Assembly: GCA_036365145.1 (NCBI GenBank)
Contig: JAEOAD010000024.1
Coordinates: 9,829,501 to 9,893,500, forward strand
DNA from: Orientallactaga sibirica
Lineage: Eukaryota > Chordata > Mammalia > Rodentia > Dipodidae
Direction of reading: 5' to 3'
DNA length: 64,000 bases
The notes beneath the pieces are model-generated. The model searched no databases. It saw only the letters and a program-made list of their open reading frames with translations, and was not told the origin of the DNA. Of the stretch, positions 12,111-24,810 are shown one piece after another; position 1 is the stretch's first letter; every line of letters starts with the position of its first letter. Both the position numbers and the translations under genes were made by a program.

Positions 12111-14399
12111 TTTTCCCCAAATACTGTTTTAGAACTGTGCCTGAATTTCATTAAAGATAAGAAATAACAGTTTTTTTAAATATAACTCCTCATTCTATCT
12201 CATACACTGTCCATTTATGTTTAATTTTTCTGGCATATTTTTATAATCATCTTAGAGAAATGTCAAGATTGCTTCTTCTGCCTCTCCTCTAGGCCAAAAT
12301 AAGCTCGATCCTTATACCCAGACACATTTCTGCCATGAGCATGGATCAAAGGGAAACATGCAAGTGTTACTGACCTTGACTCCTCAACAAAACACTCTTT
12401 TTTCCACGATGCTTCATCTCTCTCAAATAGCACCTGCTATTTGAGAAAACTGAACAGCATTCTGATTCCAAGCCAGCACAAGAATATAGTCCAAGAAGAG
12501 GAAATAAGAAAGTTGTGAAGGGATTCAAAAATTCCTATCACGGGCAACATGGGGAAACTATATATGTTCTTTCTTATTTTATTCTGATCTTATTCTTCCA
12601 AAGTTTGTCTAATAAAAATATATTTAGCTACACAAAACATATGTGGAAGAAATGATTTCCACAGAAACTCCTATACATTTAAGGTCAGCTTACCAAGCCT
12701 AGATAAAATATTCTACATTCTCATTGAATAGTTTTTATATCACACACATTGCGCATGTTTATGTTATGGAAAAATAGTTAATAATATTGTATACTTTCTA
12801 TACATATAGAACCATAAATCATTTATTTAAAGTATGGCTGATTTGTATTTTTGATTTTTATAAAAATAAAATATATTTTATATAGAACTAAATATATTTT
12901 TGTAATGAAGAAAATGTATTTTAAATGTATTAGCAAATGATAATGTCTATATTGTCTAATTGTTAGATTGATGCTCATATCAAAATTGTCTTCAGTAGAA
13001 TATTTATATTAAAATTATTTTGTGTGTGTGCTGCCAAAGATCATGGAGTTTCAATATTGTTAGCAAGTGACATTGGTTTAAAGATTTCTAACACATCACT
13101 GTAAATGATGAATAGAAGTTTAAAGTTGTTTATAAAAATATTTCCAGGTTTTACTCAGCATTTTGATTTATATAAGTGTATGAAAATGTCTCCAAAGACT
13201 CCAAATGCTGTAAATTAGAAACACAATGTCTCGTTGATTCTTCATCTTCTCTATTTTCACTAAGTCACGTGAGTTCTATATTTGCTCATTTTCTGTATCC
13301 ATTTTTACATTGAGAATATGTTCAAAATTAGTCTTATAGATTTTTTAAAAATATGATTCCAGATCATCTTTAATATGTATGCATTTATAGAAATATTATT
13401 TTGCTTGTAGCAATAACACATATATGCATCAATCACAAAATCATAACTTCTCTTGAATGTGTGAATTCTGCATTGGCCTCAAATACAAGGAGTTTGGTAT
13501 GTACCTCACAGCTGGCAGAACTGATCAGGAAAAATCATTCATACTGCAACATTCAGCAGATAATATATTAGATTCATTTGGCTAAAATTTTAACAGATTG
13601 TCAAAAGCTGTGTATTTAGTAGCATGTATATGGAACAGCAGATATAGAGAGAGCTTGTGTTCTCTTGCAGATTCTTTGAGGATACTAACCATGTTGGAGT
13701 GCTTATAGAGTATTTACCACTGGTGAGATAAATGAAGGCAATCTACCCTTTTCAATATTCTGCATTGTGAGCCGTGAGCCTTATTTCCTATGAATCACAT
13801 GCCATAAGCTACTTTAAAAACAATAGCAACATTACCCAGCCACAGGAATGTTCTGGAATGAGGGAAGATATATAAAAATCTCTGTTGTCAAGGAAAGAAG
13901 AAAAACACAGACCTACAATCACAAGAGATTCATGACTAGGGGATGAGTGAGGAATTGCATCCACCCAGACTAACATATACTGATGAGTTTGGTGGCAACT
14001 GACACAATAAGAAATAGTTTTCTCTCTTCATTTGCATTTTAGGTACATTTTCTTATCTTACTTATCTTGGCAAAACTATCAATGCAGTGTGTTGCAGACC
14101 TGTGGTGAAAGTAGCCATTTGTTTCTTGTCTCTATTATTAACAAATTTCTCAGTTTTTAAACATTTCTTATATTAGCTGTAAATGTTTCATGCTTAGAGT
14201 TTAAAAACAGTGAGGATTTTACCATATATTCTTAGTTCTTTCCTAATTTTCTTCTTTCACGAGTCTCCTCAGTGTCTACTGCCATTTCACTGGAGGAGAT
14301 GGTTAGGCTAGCATCCACCTTATTTATAGTTTATTTGTGTCTTCTCTCTTTTCCCTGTTGTTGGTTAAAAATAATTTCATACTTTTGGAAATAGTTTAT
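12111..14399. other. Unique AT-rich DNA
   Basis: The longest stretch in the first 20 kb without a clear repeat. A moderately GC-richer patch lies around 12280-12540. I recognise no exon structure, RNA gene or transposon here. Confidence 0.5.
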
Positions 14400-15900
14400 T
14401 AGAAGTAGCATTATGTTTTTACAATTTAAATTGTTTTTTACTCTTGATTTTGCCAAATCCTCTCCAGTCTTTGTTTCCCACCTACTATTTCATCAAATTT
14501 TCCCTCCATAGGTATAAAGTAAGATTATTAATTTGAATCTTTCTTCTTGTTCAATGTATGCACTATCCATTTCCCTCTTTTGTCTGCTTTCCTAGTGTAG
14601 CAGACAGCTTCAGGTTCACAGAGGTGAACTTCCAGACCAGGCACAGTAATGGAGGAAGAGATATTTATTGAAGCATACAGATCCAGGGGAAGTTCCGTAC
14701 TGGCAGAAGAACTTGACACTTATTTTACAGGTCCAAGGAGAGAGAGAAGACACAAGACCAAAAGCAAAAAGCCACACACATAGGGCACACTTCAGGAATT
14801 CCAGCTAGGCACACTTTGCATCGAAATTCAAACCCACCACCACACCTTAAGATTCACCCAGTGACACCTTCCAAAGCCAGGTGGCTGCAGATGTGAACTA
14901 TAAACTAATAAAACACTGAATATATTGGGGGCATCTATTCAAACTACCACACCTGGTTTTGCACAGGAGTTGGTTTTAGTCTTTCTTTTCACTTGTCTTT
15001 AAATGTTCTTTATTTCCCCTTGTGATTTCTTTTATAAGACATACCATGTTGTTTATTTCTAGTTATTTATGGATCTTCCAACTTTCCTTCTATATTGTTA
15101 ATTTCTAACGTTAGTCTGTTTTCACTAGAGAAAACAATAGTTATACTTTGAGTTTGAAACTAGATCTCTGGCCAGAATTCTCCCTCCTGAGGAATGTCCC
15201 ATGCATTCCTTTCTGCACTGTGCTATTGCTAGGAGAATGTTGCAGTTGTCTGTTAAAACTAGTTATTTTATTGGGTTATTTATTTCATGTATCTTCTTAG
15301 GCATCTTAGCACGGGTTGCTTATGCATTATTTAAAGAATGTACAGAAATTTTCAATTATTTTTATATATTATTAACTTTTCTCTTTTGTCAATTTTTTTT
15401 TTTTCATTTTGAGGGTCTAATGTTTGGTCCACATATAGTCATATTTTATAAATAATGCTATATTTAAACCTGTTATAAAATGTCATTTTATCCTGTATAA
15501 ACTTGTTTGGGTTTAAAATCTATTTACTTATTTATGTATTATTTATTTATTTATAAGTTAGTTAGTTAGTTAGTTAATATCATTATGTAGGTTCTGCTTG
15601 TTTAATCTTTCGCTAGAATCTCTTCCTTCCTTTCACATTGAACCCTCATGTATTCTTCGTCCTAAAGTACATGTCTCTAGGTAGTATAGAGTAGGTCACA
15701 TTTTATTATGTAGTTTGCCTATATATTCCTTTTGCTAGGAGACTTTATTTGATTTAATTTTTTAACCATTTAAAGGGAATGTTTGGTTTTGGCATTTTGT
15801 TGTTTTCTTTGTCATCTAGCTTGTTTGACCATCACTTCCACATGTCCTCAAATGAACTTTGCTTGCTCAATTACCATTTCTTTTTTATATATTATATTTA
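14400..15900 (-). mobile_element. Ancient LINE-1 ORF2/endonuclease-region fragment, split by an LTR
   Basis: Left of the LTR, ATTAATTTGAATCTTTCTTC and CATTTCCCTCTTTTGTCTGC match old mammalian L1 ORF2 read backwards. Right of it, TTTATTTCCCCTTGTGATTT, TGGATCTTCCAACTTTCCTT and GTCTCTAGGTAGTATAGAGT continue the same element in the correct order toward the endonuclease start. There is no intact frame. The outer boundaries are approximate. Confidence 0.7.
14596..14951 (-). mobile_element. MaLR-like solo LTR inserted in old LINE-1
   Basis: On the minus strand it begins TGTGGTAGTTTGAATAGATG and ends GAAGCTGTCTGCTACA, with the TG...CA termini of retroviral LTRs. An AATAAA poly(A) signal (CTTCAATAAATATCTC) lies near the 3' end. 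Five-base flanks CCTAG (14591-14595) and CCTGG (14952-14956) match at 4 of 5 positions, as expected for an ERVL/MaLR duplication with one later mutation. A second copy is at 51987-52381. The short open frames it contains are not genes. Confidence 0.9.
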
Positions 15901-16092
15901 TTTTCTTTGTAATCTAATTTGGAAACACAGCATCAAATTTTTAAAAATAAATTTTGAGACTTAACTATAGCCATTGTCAGTTCTACCATTGCCATGTTAT
16001 GTTGGTGATGTCACAAATTAAATATTTGCATAATTACATATTCATATGTAATTACACTTTAAGTATGTATATTGTAAGTCATGTAGGCTTTT

Positions 16093-16216
16093 TGTTCTGT
16101 TTTTTTGTTCAAAGTAGGGTCTCACTGTATACTCCCAGGCGGGCCATAAACTCACAGCAATTCTCCTACTCTTCCTCCCAAGTGCTGATTAAATGTGTGT
16201 GCCACTATGCCTAGCT
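16093..16216 (-). mobile_element. B1 SINE, diverged
   Basis: Reverse-complement B1: GTAGGGTCTCACTGTATACT, AAACTCACAGCAATTCTCCT and GTGTGCCACTATGCCTAGC in order. Confidence 0.82.
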
Positions 16217-17454
16217 ATATGTTATGTAGATGATTTAAAAAATGGAATTACAGATAACAGTAGTTCTTTTTATTGACTAATGTTAATTTTTAATAATGAA
16301 CTTTATTTTATGGCTTTGTTACTCCCTGGTTTATTTCACACCAAGTTTAAGGTCTTGCTTTAGAATGTCTTTCAGGGAAGATCTAGTAGAAAATATGTAA
16401 TTATTTATATAGTAATAAACCTTACTTAGTTTTGCTGATAATCATGTTGTTATATTGGCCACTCTCTCTAAGAAAATAAGAAAGAGAACAACATGAAATA
16501 ATTGATGATTCCACTTCCTGGAAAGAAGTATGGCAATTGTTTGCTATGAATAATCTTAAAAGAATGAATAAGTATTCCTCATTCCTGGATAGTTGCTTTG
16601 TATTTCTAAAATGAAAAAGAAAACACCTAATTTAGATTGTCACTAGGAACTTTAGTGTAAAATAAAGAAAATAAATGGCATACAAAAACCATGAGACATC
16701 TGGTAAGTTGAAGAAAAAATATGCTTTTTATGTATTTTATGCCATTGTCAATAGAATTTCCTACTAATTTCACTACTTTTCATAGTTAAAAATATCTTGG
16801 GATTGCTTTCCATATCACCTTCTTGTTATGTTATATTATTACCAGGGCATTTTTGCATATAAAAACATAGATTTGTGGGTTTTTTTTCTTCATAAGAATC
16901 ATGATAATGGTATCAATGGTACATTATATTTTATAATAATGTGTCATCCCAATGCCACAGGGAGTCCTTGAGCACATGCTGCCCATATGCCCAATGAATT
17001 TACCCTGTACACATCCCTCCAAATGACTAACTGACAAAATAATTCTCTCAAGCCACATCTCATCATAATGCTGATCAGCTACGGTTCATTTCTTGTTATA
17101 TCACTGTGAAGGATGTTTATCCTTTTTTGCCCTTTTATGCTGCACAAGCTGTTATGTTCTGGGTCACCAATAGGATGAAATTATGACCAAGATCTTTGGT
17201 GAGTGCCCTATAATTTGATACTCCACAAAAACTGAAGCAAATAGTAATGTTTCTCATTTGTATGTCTTCATGCTGAAATACCAGCATAGTCTATAAACTT
17301 CATACAGTGGTTTAAGTCTGTCAAAGTGCCTTACTAATGACTTGGTTCTCACTCTATATAATCATCATTCTATCTCAATGAATTAAGGGATAGAAGTAAT
17401 TTAGAACTTTTTCATATGTTACTCCTGTTACAAAACAGTACAACTGAAGGACTG
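16217..17454. other. Unique DNA
   Basis: AT-rich with a GC-richer patch near 16940-17220. I see no gene, RNA or repeat that can be named. Confidence 0.5.
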
Positions 17455-17611
17455 GGGATATGACTGAAGAGATGGCTCAGCAGTTTAAGGCACTTGTTTG
17501 CAAAGCCTGCTGGCCTAGGATTGATTTCCCAGTACTCATGTAAAATCAGACAAACAAAGTGTTCATTTTCTACAGCAAGAGGACCTGGCATGCCCATTCC
17601 CATTCCTCCCC

Positions 17612-17657
<46 letters not shown>
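17455..17657 (+). mobile_element. B2-superfamily SINE, type I, with (CT)n(CA)n tail
   Basis: The head region GAAGAGATGGCTCAGCAG is followed by a decayed B box and body. The CT tract changes into a CA repeat at about 17626-17655. A 68-codon frame reading THTHTHT is simply this repeat. Confidence 0.85.
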
Positions 17658-17658
<1 letters not shown>

Positions 17659-19060
17659 TTTTTAAGTATAAAAACTAACTATACTCAGAGTAGTATATGA
17701 ATCGAGTTTATAAGTTTTGGTGATAATAAATGCAACATAACCAAATGCTAAGTAAAAAAAAAAAAAACTGCTTTGTCTTATCGAGAGAGAGACTTTTAGT
17801 AAATTCATAATAAAAACTGTTTTCTGATTTGATTAAATCCATGGATTGTATAGGTGTGCTAAATATTTTGAAAACAAGGATGATTTTCATCTATCCTGTA
17901 TGAATCTAGTTACATTTCCTACCTACCTCACTGATCTTATAAAATATAGAAACTATATCAACCTAATGGTTTAAATAACATTTTTTTTGATACAAATGAC
18001 AGAGTTGATACCTGAATTTGATAGACTCAATTTGGAAGTGAAAATATTTTTTTTTTTTTCTAAACAACACAATTTTTGTACTGTAGAAGACCTATTTCAG
18101 TTCCTTAAAATTTTCAACACATTTCATGATTTTTACTTTATAAAAATTAAAATTCTATCTATTACCATTGCATTTTGATCTTTTCTCCTCTTTCTAAATA
18201 TTGTCTCAAAACATTCAAGGTGAGGCTCAGATATGATTTGGTTTCCATTTCTCTTACTTATCTGAGTTCTGAAAACAACCTGAGGGATATATTTGTATTT
18301 AGTCATGTGCTGTCTGGCCCTTCTCAAGATCTTTTTATCATCTTAGTAATGAAAAAAAAAAGTCATCCGTTCATTCAACATTCTATCCGTGGCTGTCACC
18401 ATTTTGCTTGGTTGTCCCTGATGTTCCAGTTTATCTTGGCACCTGTTCACTCTAGTACTATATACCTGTAAGAGCTGGCTAGTCTGATGACATATTTAAA
18501 TTTATGGAACACTCTTAAGCTTCCAGTCATACTCTGACTTAATGCTAAACATATTTACCAGTCAGAATGTTTTCTCTCTCTTGGTTGTGCACAAGGAAGT
18601 CTGAGTGTAACCACTTCAACTGGACCTGCTCCCTGTGGCTCTGTGCTCTCTCTTTCCCTGCTTTTCCCTATCCTCCTCTCTCCCCCAGATTGAGATAGAT
18701 GAAAATTAACAATTAAAAATCTTTCAAAACTAATAGGGATTTTTCTGATGAGAAGCAATGCCCCTCACCCCTGACACTGTGTTTACAGTTTGTTTTTGTT
18801 TTCTTTAATTCAGGTAAAACTGTACCAAACAATGTAAATCATTAATCTCCTAATCAACTACATATTCTCAAGTGATTGAGATCCCAACTTCCTTTTATAA
18901 AGCTTTGCAAGAGATGATTTGGAAAGGGATCTTGTCAGCTGCCATTGCCATAGCATGAGTCACCTTTATTACAGACGTCACCCTCCCAAATACTCTGGAG
19001 AATCTGCTTTCCTTCTATCAAGTCAATGAAATTGCTGTTTTGTGCATTGACTGATGTGTA
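17658..19060. other. Unique AT-rich DNA
   Basis: Open frames of up to 98 codons have no recognisable domain, and several overlap on both strands, as expected by chance in AT-rich DNA. Confidence 0.55.
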
Positions 19061-19064
19061 CAGA

Positions 19065-19108
<44 letters not shown>

Positions 19109-19171
19109 TCCACATGTATGTGCATATAATAACCCCATATATATGTATATAATAACCCCATATACATGTAT
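19061..19171 (+). repeat. (CT)n(TA)n microsatellite plus 23-base tandem duplication
   Basis: A short CT run leads into TA repeats (19078-19104). From 19126 a 23-base unit starting ATAATAACCCCATATA is present twice, back to back, differing by one base. Confidence 0.88.
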
Positions 19172-19843
19172 ATATATACACACATATATATTTTTATAGT
19201 TTATTTTATGCTTATATACTACTGATTTGTGTGTGATTTTATACCAAAAGAATATTAAATTTGTAGGATTCAGATAATTATTGTTTTATAGAAATCAGCC
19301 ATAGTAATCTATTTCTCCTCAATATCAGATTATGAAATATTTATGTGTCTATTTGAACTTTATGAAAATCAACTTATGAATTCATTCATTGTAATGTGTG
19401 AATGTAAATGATTAATTTCAATTATTTTGATACCTTTTAACCTGATAAAATATTGTAAAGCTACCGCAAAAACTTTTGATTCATTCATATTCATTGTTAA
19501 AACATTTCTACTTGAATCTTAATTTTATTGCATCATATTTCAATAATAAATTCTCTTCTGAAATTCCAAATTCTAACATAGGGTCATGCATTTTTGTGAT
19601 ATCACTTGTGACAAATTTTATTAACATATTCAACAATCATTACAATCAACACTCCTATTAGTGCTTACATCCAATTGGTTCATAATATACTATGAGTTTA
19701 TTGGATGGCATATTTCTCATAGGGGACTTTTGTCTGTGTAATTTTAGTCTATACAAAAGGTGCCATCGTTAAATGTCCAAAGATTCAGCGATATGGTAAA
19801 TGTCTACTCAGCCATTGAATAAGGTCCAATAATAGAAACACAA

Positions 19844-19846
<3 letters not shown>

Positions 19847-19880
<34 letters not shown>
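19847..19880 (+). repeat. (AT)n microsatellite
   Basis: About 34 bases of AT repeat, followed by further AT/AC-rich low-complexity sequence to about 19970. The wider 19172-21693 interval is unique AT-rich DNA with no gene I can support. Confidence 0.95.
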
Positions 19881-19887
<7 letters not shown>

Positions 19888-21693
19888 AACATGCATACAT
19901 ATATATATACACACACATAGACATTATATATATACATGTATACATATATATTAATATATATTCATGCTGAATTTACTAGTTTTGTTTGTATGTTCTTTTC
20001 ATTCCCCACCTATTATCATACTATCTTAATATCAGAGTCACACCCTTGTTGTAGTTCAATACATATTTGTTTTTCCCTTTATTTTTAAACTGCTGTCTTT
20101 GACATAGATATGGTAAAAAATAATGCTCCCTCCTGATCTCAAACTGTATATGCAGCTATGACATAATGCTCATTTTCCTTTTGTCTAATGCTTTAATCCT
20201 TTTGGATCTTCATTTTATCGTGTTAATATACAGCTGCACATGGTTATTCAGGTAAATAACCTATATTTTTCTTTGATTTTTAAAATTGTTTTTCATATGT
20301 TTTTATATGTTTATCTGTTATACCATAAAAATAGAATTCCAAAATAGAGCATTATTCTCATATTACTATAACATATATGTGTTATGATGCTTTTATTTGA
20401 TACAACTTGTATAAGATACTATTTACAGCATTATATATTCAATATGTGAATAAATTTTCTTAAAAGACTTAGAGTGAACATTATCTTCCCAATTCCAAAA
20501 TACCTTCACTAAACTGAACACAAGAGTTAAGCAAATGAGTGAAAAAATTTCAAAAGTTATTCCCAGGTGCTTTTACACAGTGTGTATTAATAATTGTAAT
20601 ATGTTAGTCCTAAATAATTTATACAGTTATGATTTTCCTATATTTTTATTTGCTTAGATAAGATAAAATTTTCAAAAATTCAAAGAGCTACTTTACATAC
20701 GATTTGATCTGAATTAGTTGTCATCCAAATACTTTGCCTCTATATCTTTCTTCAGCCATTCATTTTACTACACTTGTTTTAATCAATGAAATTCAGATTG
20801 AGATTACATTTTGCTTAGAACTCTGTTTCAGCATCCTGACCTTGATGTTTTCAATACTATTGTTGGGTATATAATTCTCTGGAAACTGAATATATTTTTC
20901 AAATTTAGATTTTGATATTCCTGTTTTGCATCTGTTTAACTGGTTAAAGATTTCTTTTTCTTGTTTTTTCTCTTTGATAATTATTAACAAACCAAATAAA
21001 GTATCATTCCACTGTTCATTATCAGTTTGCTGACATTCTTTTACATATGTCTCTAAGAAATTGTCATTCTTTGAAAGCTAACTTCTCTTTCATTGCTAAT
21101 AAAAATTTAGTATGTTTGCTAGGTTTAATTTTCTTCCCTGTTATCTTTTTGACAACTTCTGATGTGAGATAGTGTCCATAAAAGTCATGACTGTGTTGTT
21201 TTACTGAGCATTAAAAATTTAAAAAAATAAAAGATTTCATAATTCCATCTGAGTCAGGATTTGAATTCACACATTGAAATAAAGAGCATTTAGAAATAGT
21301 ATATTCTTGTTCATTGCAGAAACTCATACACTTCAGCGAAGTCTTCACCACAAGTACTAGCCCTGAAATAAGACAGTTATCTCATATTAGTATAGTGTGT
21401 ATTTTTCAAGCATTTACCACATGTAGAGAACCTTTGGCTTTCCAGAACTTCAAATGTATATGGGGTGTTTCCATGCCTCTGAATGAGCATGCACAACCTG
21501 CCCACAAAGATATATTCAAACATACTCATTCCAGAACAACACACATGCAAGGTAAACTTAATAAATTAAATATACTTACAAGCAAGCATTTGTTTTTGTA
21601 CATTACCTTTTAAATTTGTGATAGTGAGTGAAGAGATTTATATTGTGCACGTTTGCTGGTATAGTGCAGCAGTAACTGTGAGTCTCAATGTAT

Positions 21694-21915
21694 CATCCTT
21701 TTTTTTTTTTTTTAATACAGTTATTTATGGCAGAGCGAGGGGAGGAGGAGGGAGAGAGATAAAGAGAAAAGTGTCAGGATCTCCTGCCTCTGCAAACAAA
21801 CTCCAGATGCATGTGCCACTTTGTGTATTTGGCTTTATGTGGGTACTAGGGAATTGAATGGGGCCTTCTGGCTTTATTAGCAAGGGCCTTTAACAACTCA
21901 GACATGCCCTAGCCC
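21694..21915 (-). mobile_element. B2-superfamily SINE, type I
   Basis: Reverse copy with T-rich tail at left, (AG) tract, CTCCAGATGCATGTGCCACT, and degraded A and B boxes at the right end (GACATGCCCTAGCCC). Confidence 0.85.
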
Positions 21916-22049
21916 AAAGTATGTTTTTTTTTTTTTAATTATTATACAACTGCTTGTATTCTATGCATAAATATTGCTTAGTACCTCATATTATTTGAGT
22001 CACTTTAAATAAATATTTTTAAATTACTTAATATTCACTATTTTTATGA

Positions 22050-22258
22050 GAAGTGGTTGTAACTTCAGATCAATATAAGGGCTCATGTTGGACTCTCCAG
22101 GTCCAACATAAGCCAGATACACAAGATGATGGAAGCGTGCAAGGTTGGACATGCAACAAGATGGTGCACACATCTACTGTTCAATTACAGTGGCTGGAGA
22201 CCCTGCGGCACCAATACTCTCTCTCTCTATTTGATAAACAAAATAATAAAAGATTTTA
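22050..22258 (+). mobile_element. B2-superfamily SINE, type III, diverged
   Basis: The head is decayed. The body has AAGATGGTGCACACATCTAC and a TTACAGTGGCTGGAGACCC block, then CT repeats and an A-rich end. It is the first of five SINEs within 1.6 kb. Confidence 0.7.
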
Positions 22259-22263
22259 AAAGA

Positions 22264-22470
22264 TGGGGCTGGAGAGATGGCTTAGCAGTTAACGCACTTG
22301 CCTGCAAAGTCAAAAGACCTAGTTTCAATTCCCCAGGACCCATGTAAGTCAGCTGCAAAAGGTGACACATGTGTCTGGAGTCCTTTGCAGTGGCTGGAAA
22401 GCCTGACATGCCCATTCTTTCTCTCTCTCTTTGTCTCTTTGGATCTCTCAAAAAATGATTGTTAAAAAAG
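22264..22470 (+). mobile_element. B2-superfamily SINE, type I
   Basis: A well-preserved head, GGGCTGGAGAGATGGCTTAG, B box GTTTCAATTCCCC, type I body and CT tract. Confidence 0.93.
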
Positions 22471-22478
22471 ACATATAG

Positions 22479-22748
22479 CAGCTGGAGAAATGGCTTAGCA
22501 GTTAAGGCACCTGCCTGCTAAGCCTAAAAACCAGGTTCCATCTCCAGGTCCCACATTTAGCCAGATGCAAAGTGACACAAGGGTGCAATGCCGCACTTGT
22601 CCACAAGGGTGCACAAACATCTGGATTTCGTTCACAGCAGCTGAGAGACTGCTGGCACACCAATTCTCTGTCTCCCTCTCCCTCTCTCTCTGTCTGTCTC
22701 TTTCAGTGTCTCTCTCTAAAAAAATAAAAAAATAAAAAAATTAAAAAG
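22479..22748 (+). mobile_element. B2-superfamily SINE, type II
   Basis: Head CTGGAGAAATGGCTTAGCAG; a single B-box segment (GGTTCCATCTCCAGG); the type II insert (CAATGCCGCACTTGTCCACA); GCTGAGAGACTGCTGGC; long CT tract and A-rich tail. Confidence 0.93.
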
Positions 22749-22838
22749 ACATATAGATGGATAGCTTTTCCTAGATAGTATTTACTTCTATGTTCAAAAA
22801 ATTATATTGTAATTTTTTTTTAATTTAAATGTGATACA

Positions 22839-23118
22839 TGGGCTGGAGAGATGGCTTAGTGGCTAAGGTGCCTGCCTGCTAAGCCTAAGAACACTGGTTC
22901 CAATGTCCAGCGGTTCCAATCTCCAGGTCCCAAACGTTTAGCCAGATGCAAAGTGAGGCAAGGGCGCTATGCTGCACTTGCCCACAAGGGGGTGCACGCA
23001 TCTGGATTTCTTTCACAGCAGCTGAGAGACTGCTGGTATGCCCATCTCTTTCTCCCTCTCCCTCTCCATCTATCTCTCTCTGTCTCTCTCTCCAAAAATA
23101 AATAATAAATAACATTAA
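22839..23118 (+). mobile_element. B2-superfamily SINE, type IIb (duplicated B-box segment)
   Basis: It is the same as type II except that the B-box region occurs twice in tandem: GGTTCCAATGTCCAGC at 22896-22911 and GGTTCCAATCTCCAG at 22912-22926. Other copies with the same duplication are at 25495-25785 and 26104-26411. Confidence 0.92.
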
Positions 23119-23378
23119 ATGTGATACAGAAACATAATGGTTATTTTCAGGAAAGTATCACACACACTATCAAAACATAATATGTTCTTTTTGTATCTTT
23201 ACTCTCATTAATGATATAGTTACTAAAACAAATGTAATTATAACAAGCCAAATTAGTTTCACACTTTCTAAATTAATTTATAAATTATCTTTTTGTGTGT
23301 TCATTTTCCTTATTTTTTTCTGTTATTTTGTAGTTAAGGAGATAAAAATCAAATGTGGAATTTTATTCTTTTAAAAAT

Positions 23379-23563
23379 TTGGAGAGATGGCTTAATAGTT
23401 AAGACACTTGCCTGTGAAGCCTAAGGACCCATGTTCGCTCTCTTTCCAAAACCCATATAAGCCAGATGCACAATGTTGACACAAGCATAGGGTAGCACAT
23501 GCACACTAGATGGTGCAAGCATCTGGAGTTTGATTACAGTGGTTAGGCCCTGGCATGCCATGT

Positions 23564-23599
<36 letters not shown>

Positions 23600-23625
23600 T
23601 GCACTCTCTCAAAAATAAATGCAAT
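23379..23625 (+). mobile_element. B2-superfamily SINE, type III
   Basis: Head TTGGAGAGATGGCTTAATAG; body with CACTAGATGGTGCAAGCATC and a TTTGATTACAGTGGTTAGG block; long CT tract; AAAT-like tail. Confidence 0.9.
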
Positions 23626-23904
23626 TTTCTATTGCAATTAATTTTAATTTACTGTATGTAGATAAATTATTTATTTCTGTTTTTTGGCTTATAATTTTAA
23701 TTAATATGTGTGGATTCTTCTTTCCAACACTTTTGTGTGTGTTTTACATTTTCTTTTAGTATGCTATATAAATTTTCTATCTATCACAAAGAACATATCA
23801 AGTGCAAATACATATTATTCCTTCTGTCTTCTTTAAATATAAATTTATTACTTCAGAGTATCTTCATCCTCTTTATTGATATGGTACAATTACTTAAACT
23901 TTTT

Positions 23905-24560
23905 GAGCCAATAGGTGCAATAGTGGCATGTTTGTTATGGGGAAAACCAACTGCTCTCTAATTGGTCTGGAGGCCCACTCCATGGGAGGGAATTCATCCC
24001 TGATACTGAAAACCTACAACAGGGGTATGTCATGAGCCCTAGGGGTGTAACGTCTGCTAGTGTCTGGCTAATTGTATATATTATTCTCACCAAACTGCCC
24101 AGTAAGCAGTTCTCTTAATGCCCATACCCATATATTATGCTGCTCTTACTTTTGGTTAGAAAAGCTTCTCTTTTCAGATGGTGGGGACCTTGGGATGACT
24201 CAGAAGGCACTATGGTGCTGAGAAAGGAAGGCTCAGGGTCCATTGTGGAAGAGGTGGTGGAAAGAATGTAAGAGCCAAAGGAAGAGTAGGAATCCTTACA
24301 ACGTGCTCCTCCAGACACAACATGGCCTGGATATCCATGATCTCACAGTGCCTGACACTACCTACACAAGGCTATCATAATAGGAGGAAAAGATGATGAC
24401 ACCAAAATGAAAAGAGAGACTGATTGAGAGGGAGAGGGGATATGATGGAGAGTGTAGTTTCAAAGGGGAAAGTTGGGAGAGTGAGGGAAGTACCATGGGA
24501 TCTGTCTACAACTAAGGAAGTTTTCAGTAAAAATAAATAAATTTTTTAAAAAGTTAAAAA
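23905..24560 (+). mobile_element. LINE-1/HAL1-type 3' UTR, 5'-truncated
   Basis: It contains GTGCAATAGTGGCATGTTTG, AACTGCTCTCTAATTGG, ATTGTGGAAGAGGTGGTGG and GGCCTGGATATCCATGATCT. The same blocks occur in the same order at 62555-63330 (+) and, for the 3' part, at 53690-54060 (-). It ends in an A-rich AAATAAAT tail. The function of this segment in other L1s is an untranslated tail, so its short open frames are not genes. Confidence 0.78.
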
Positions 24561-24664
24561 AATGAATTGTCAGTCTCTGATTTGTTTGCCGAATTTTCAC
24601 TGTGTACACATCATCTAATATAGATTTCTTTCTCTATTTTCCCTCAACTTTCCTGCTATTGAAT

Positions 24665-24810
24665 TTTTTTCTTTTGAGGTATGGTGTCACCCTGACCAGA
24701 CTGACCTGGAGTTCACTCTGTATTCTCAGGGTGGTCTCGAACTCATGGTGATCCTCCTACTTCTGCCTCCCCAGTGCTGAGATTAAAGCCATGCACCATC
24801 ACTGAATCTT
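24665..24810 (-). mobile_element. B1 SINE
   Basis: Reverse copy: GACTGACCTGGAGTTCACTC, GTCTCGAACTCATGGTGATC and GAGATTAAAGCCATGCACCA. The following 24811-25490 is unique AT-rich DNA. Confidence 0.9.

Noticed and set aside
17494..17700. Frame with THTHTH run
   Set aside because: It translates a (CA)n microsatellite in a SINE tail.
18950..18990. CRE-like GACGTCA near 18975
   Set aside because: A single near-match to a transcription-factor motif with no promoter, CpG island or exon nearby is expected by chance.
20700..21130. Possible LINE ORF on the minus strand (65 codons, lysine-rich)
   Set aside because: I could not match it in order to any LINE-1 ORF1 or ORF2 segment. Lysine-rich chance frames are common in AT-rich DNA.
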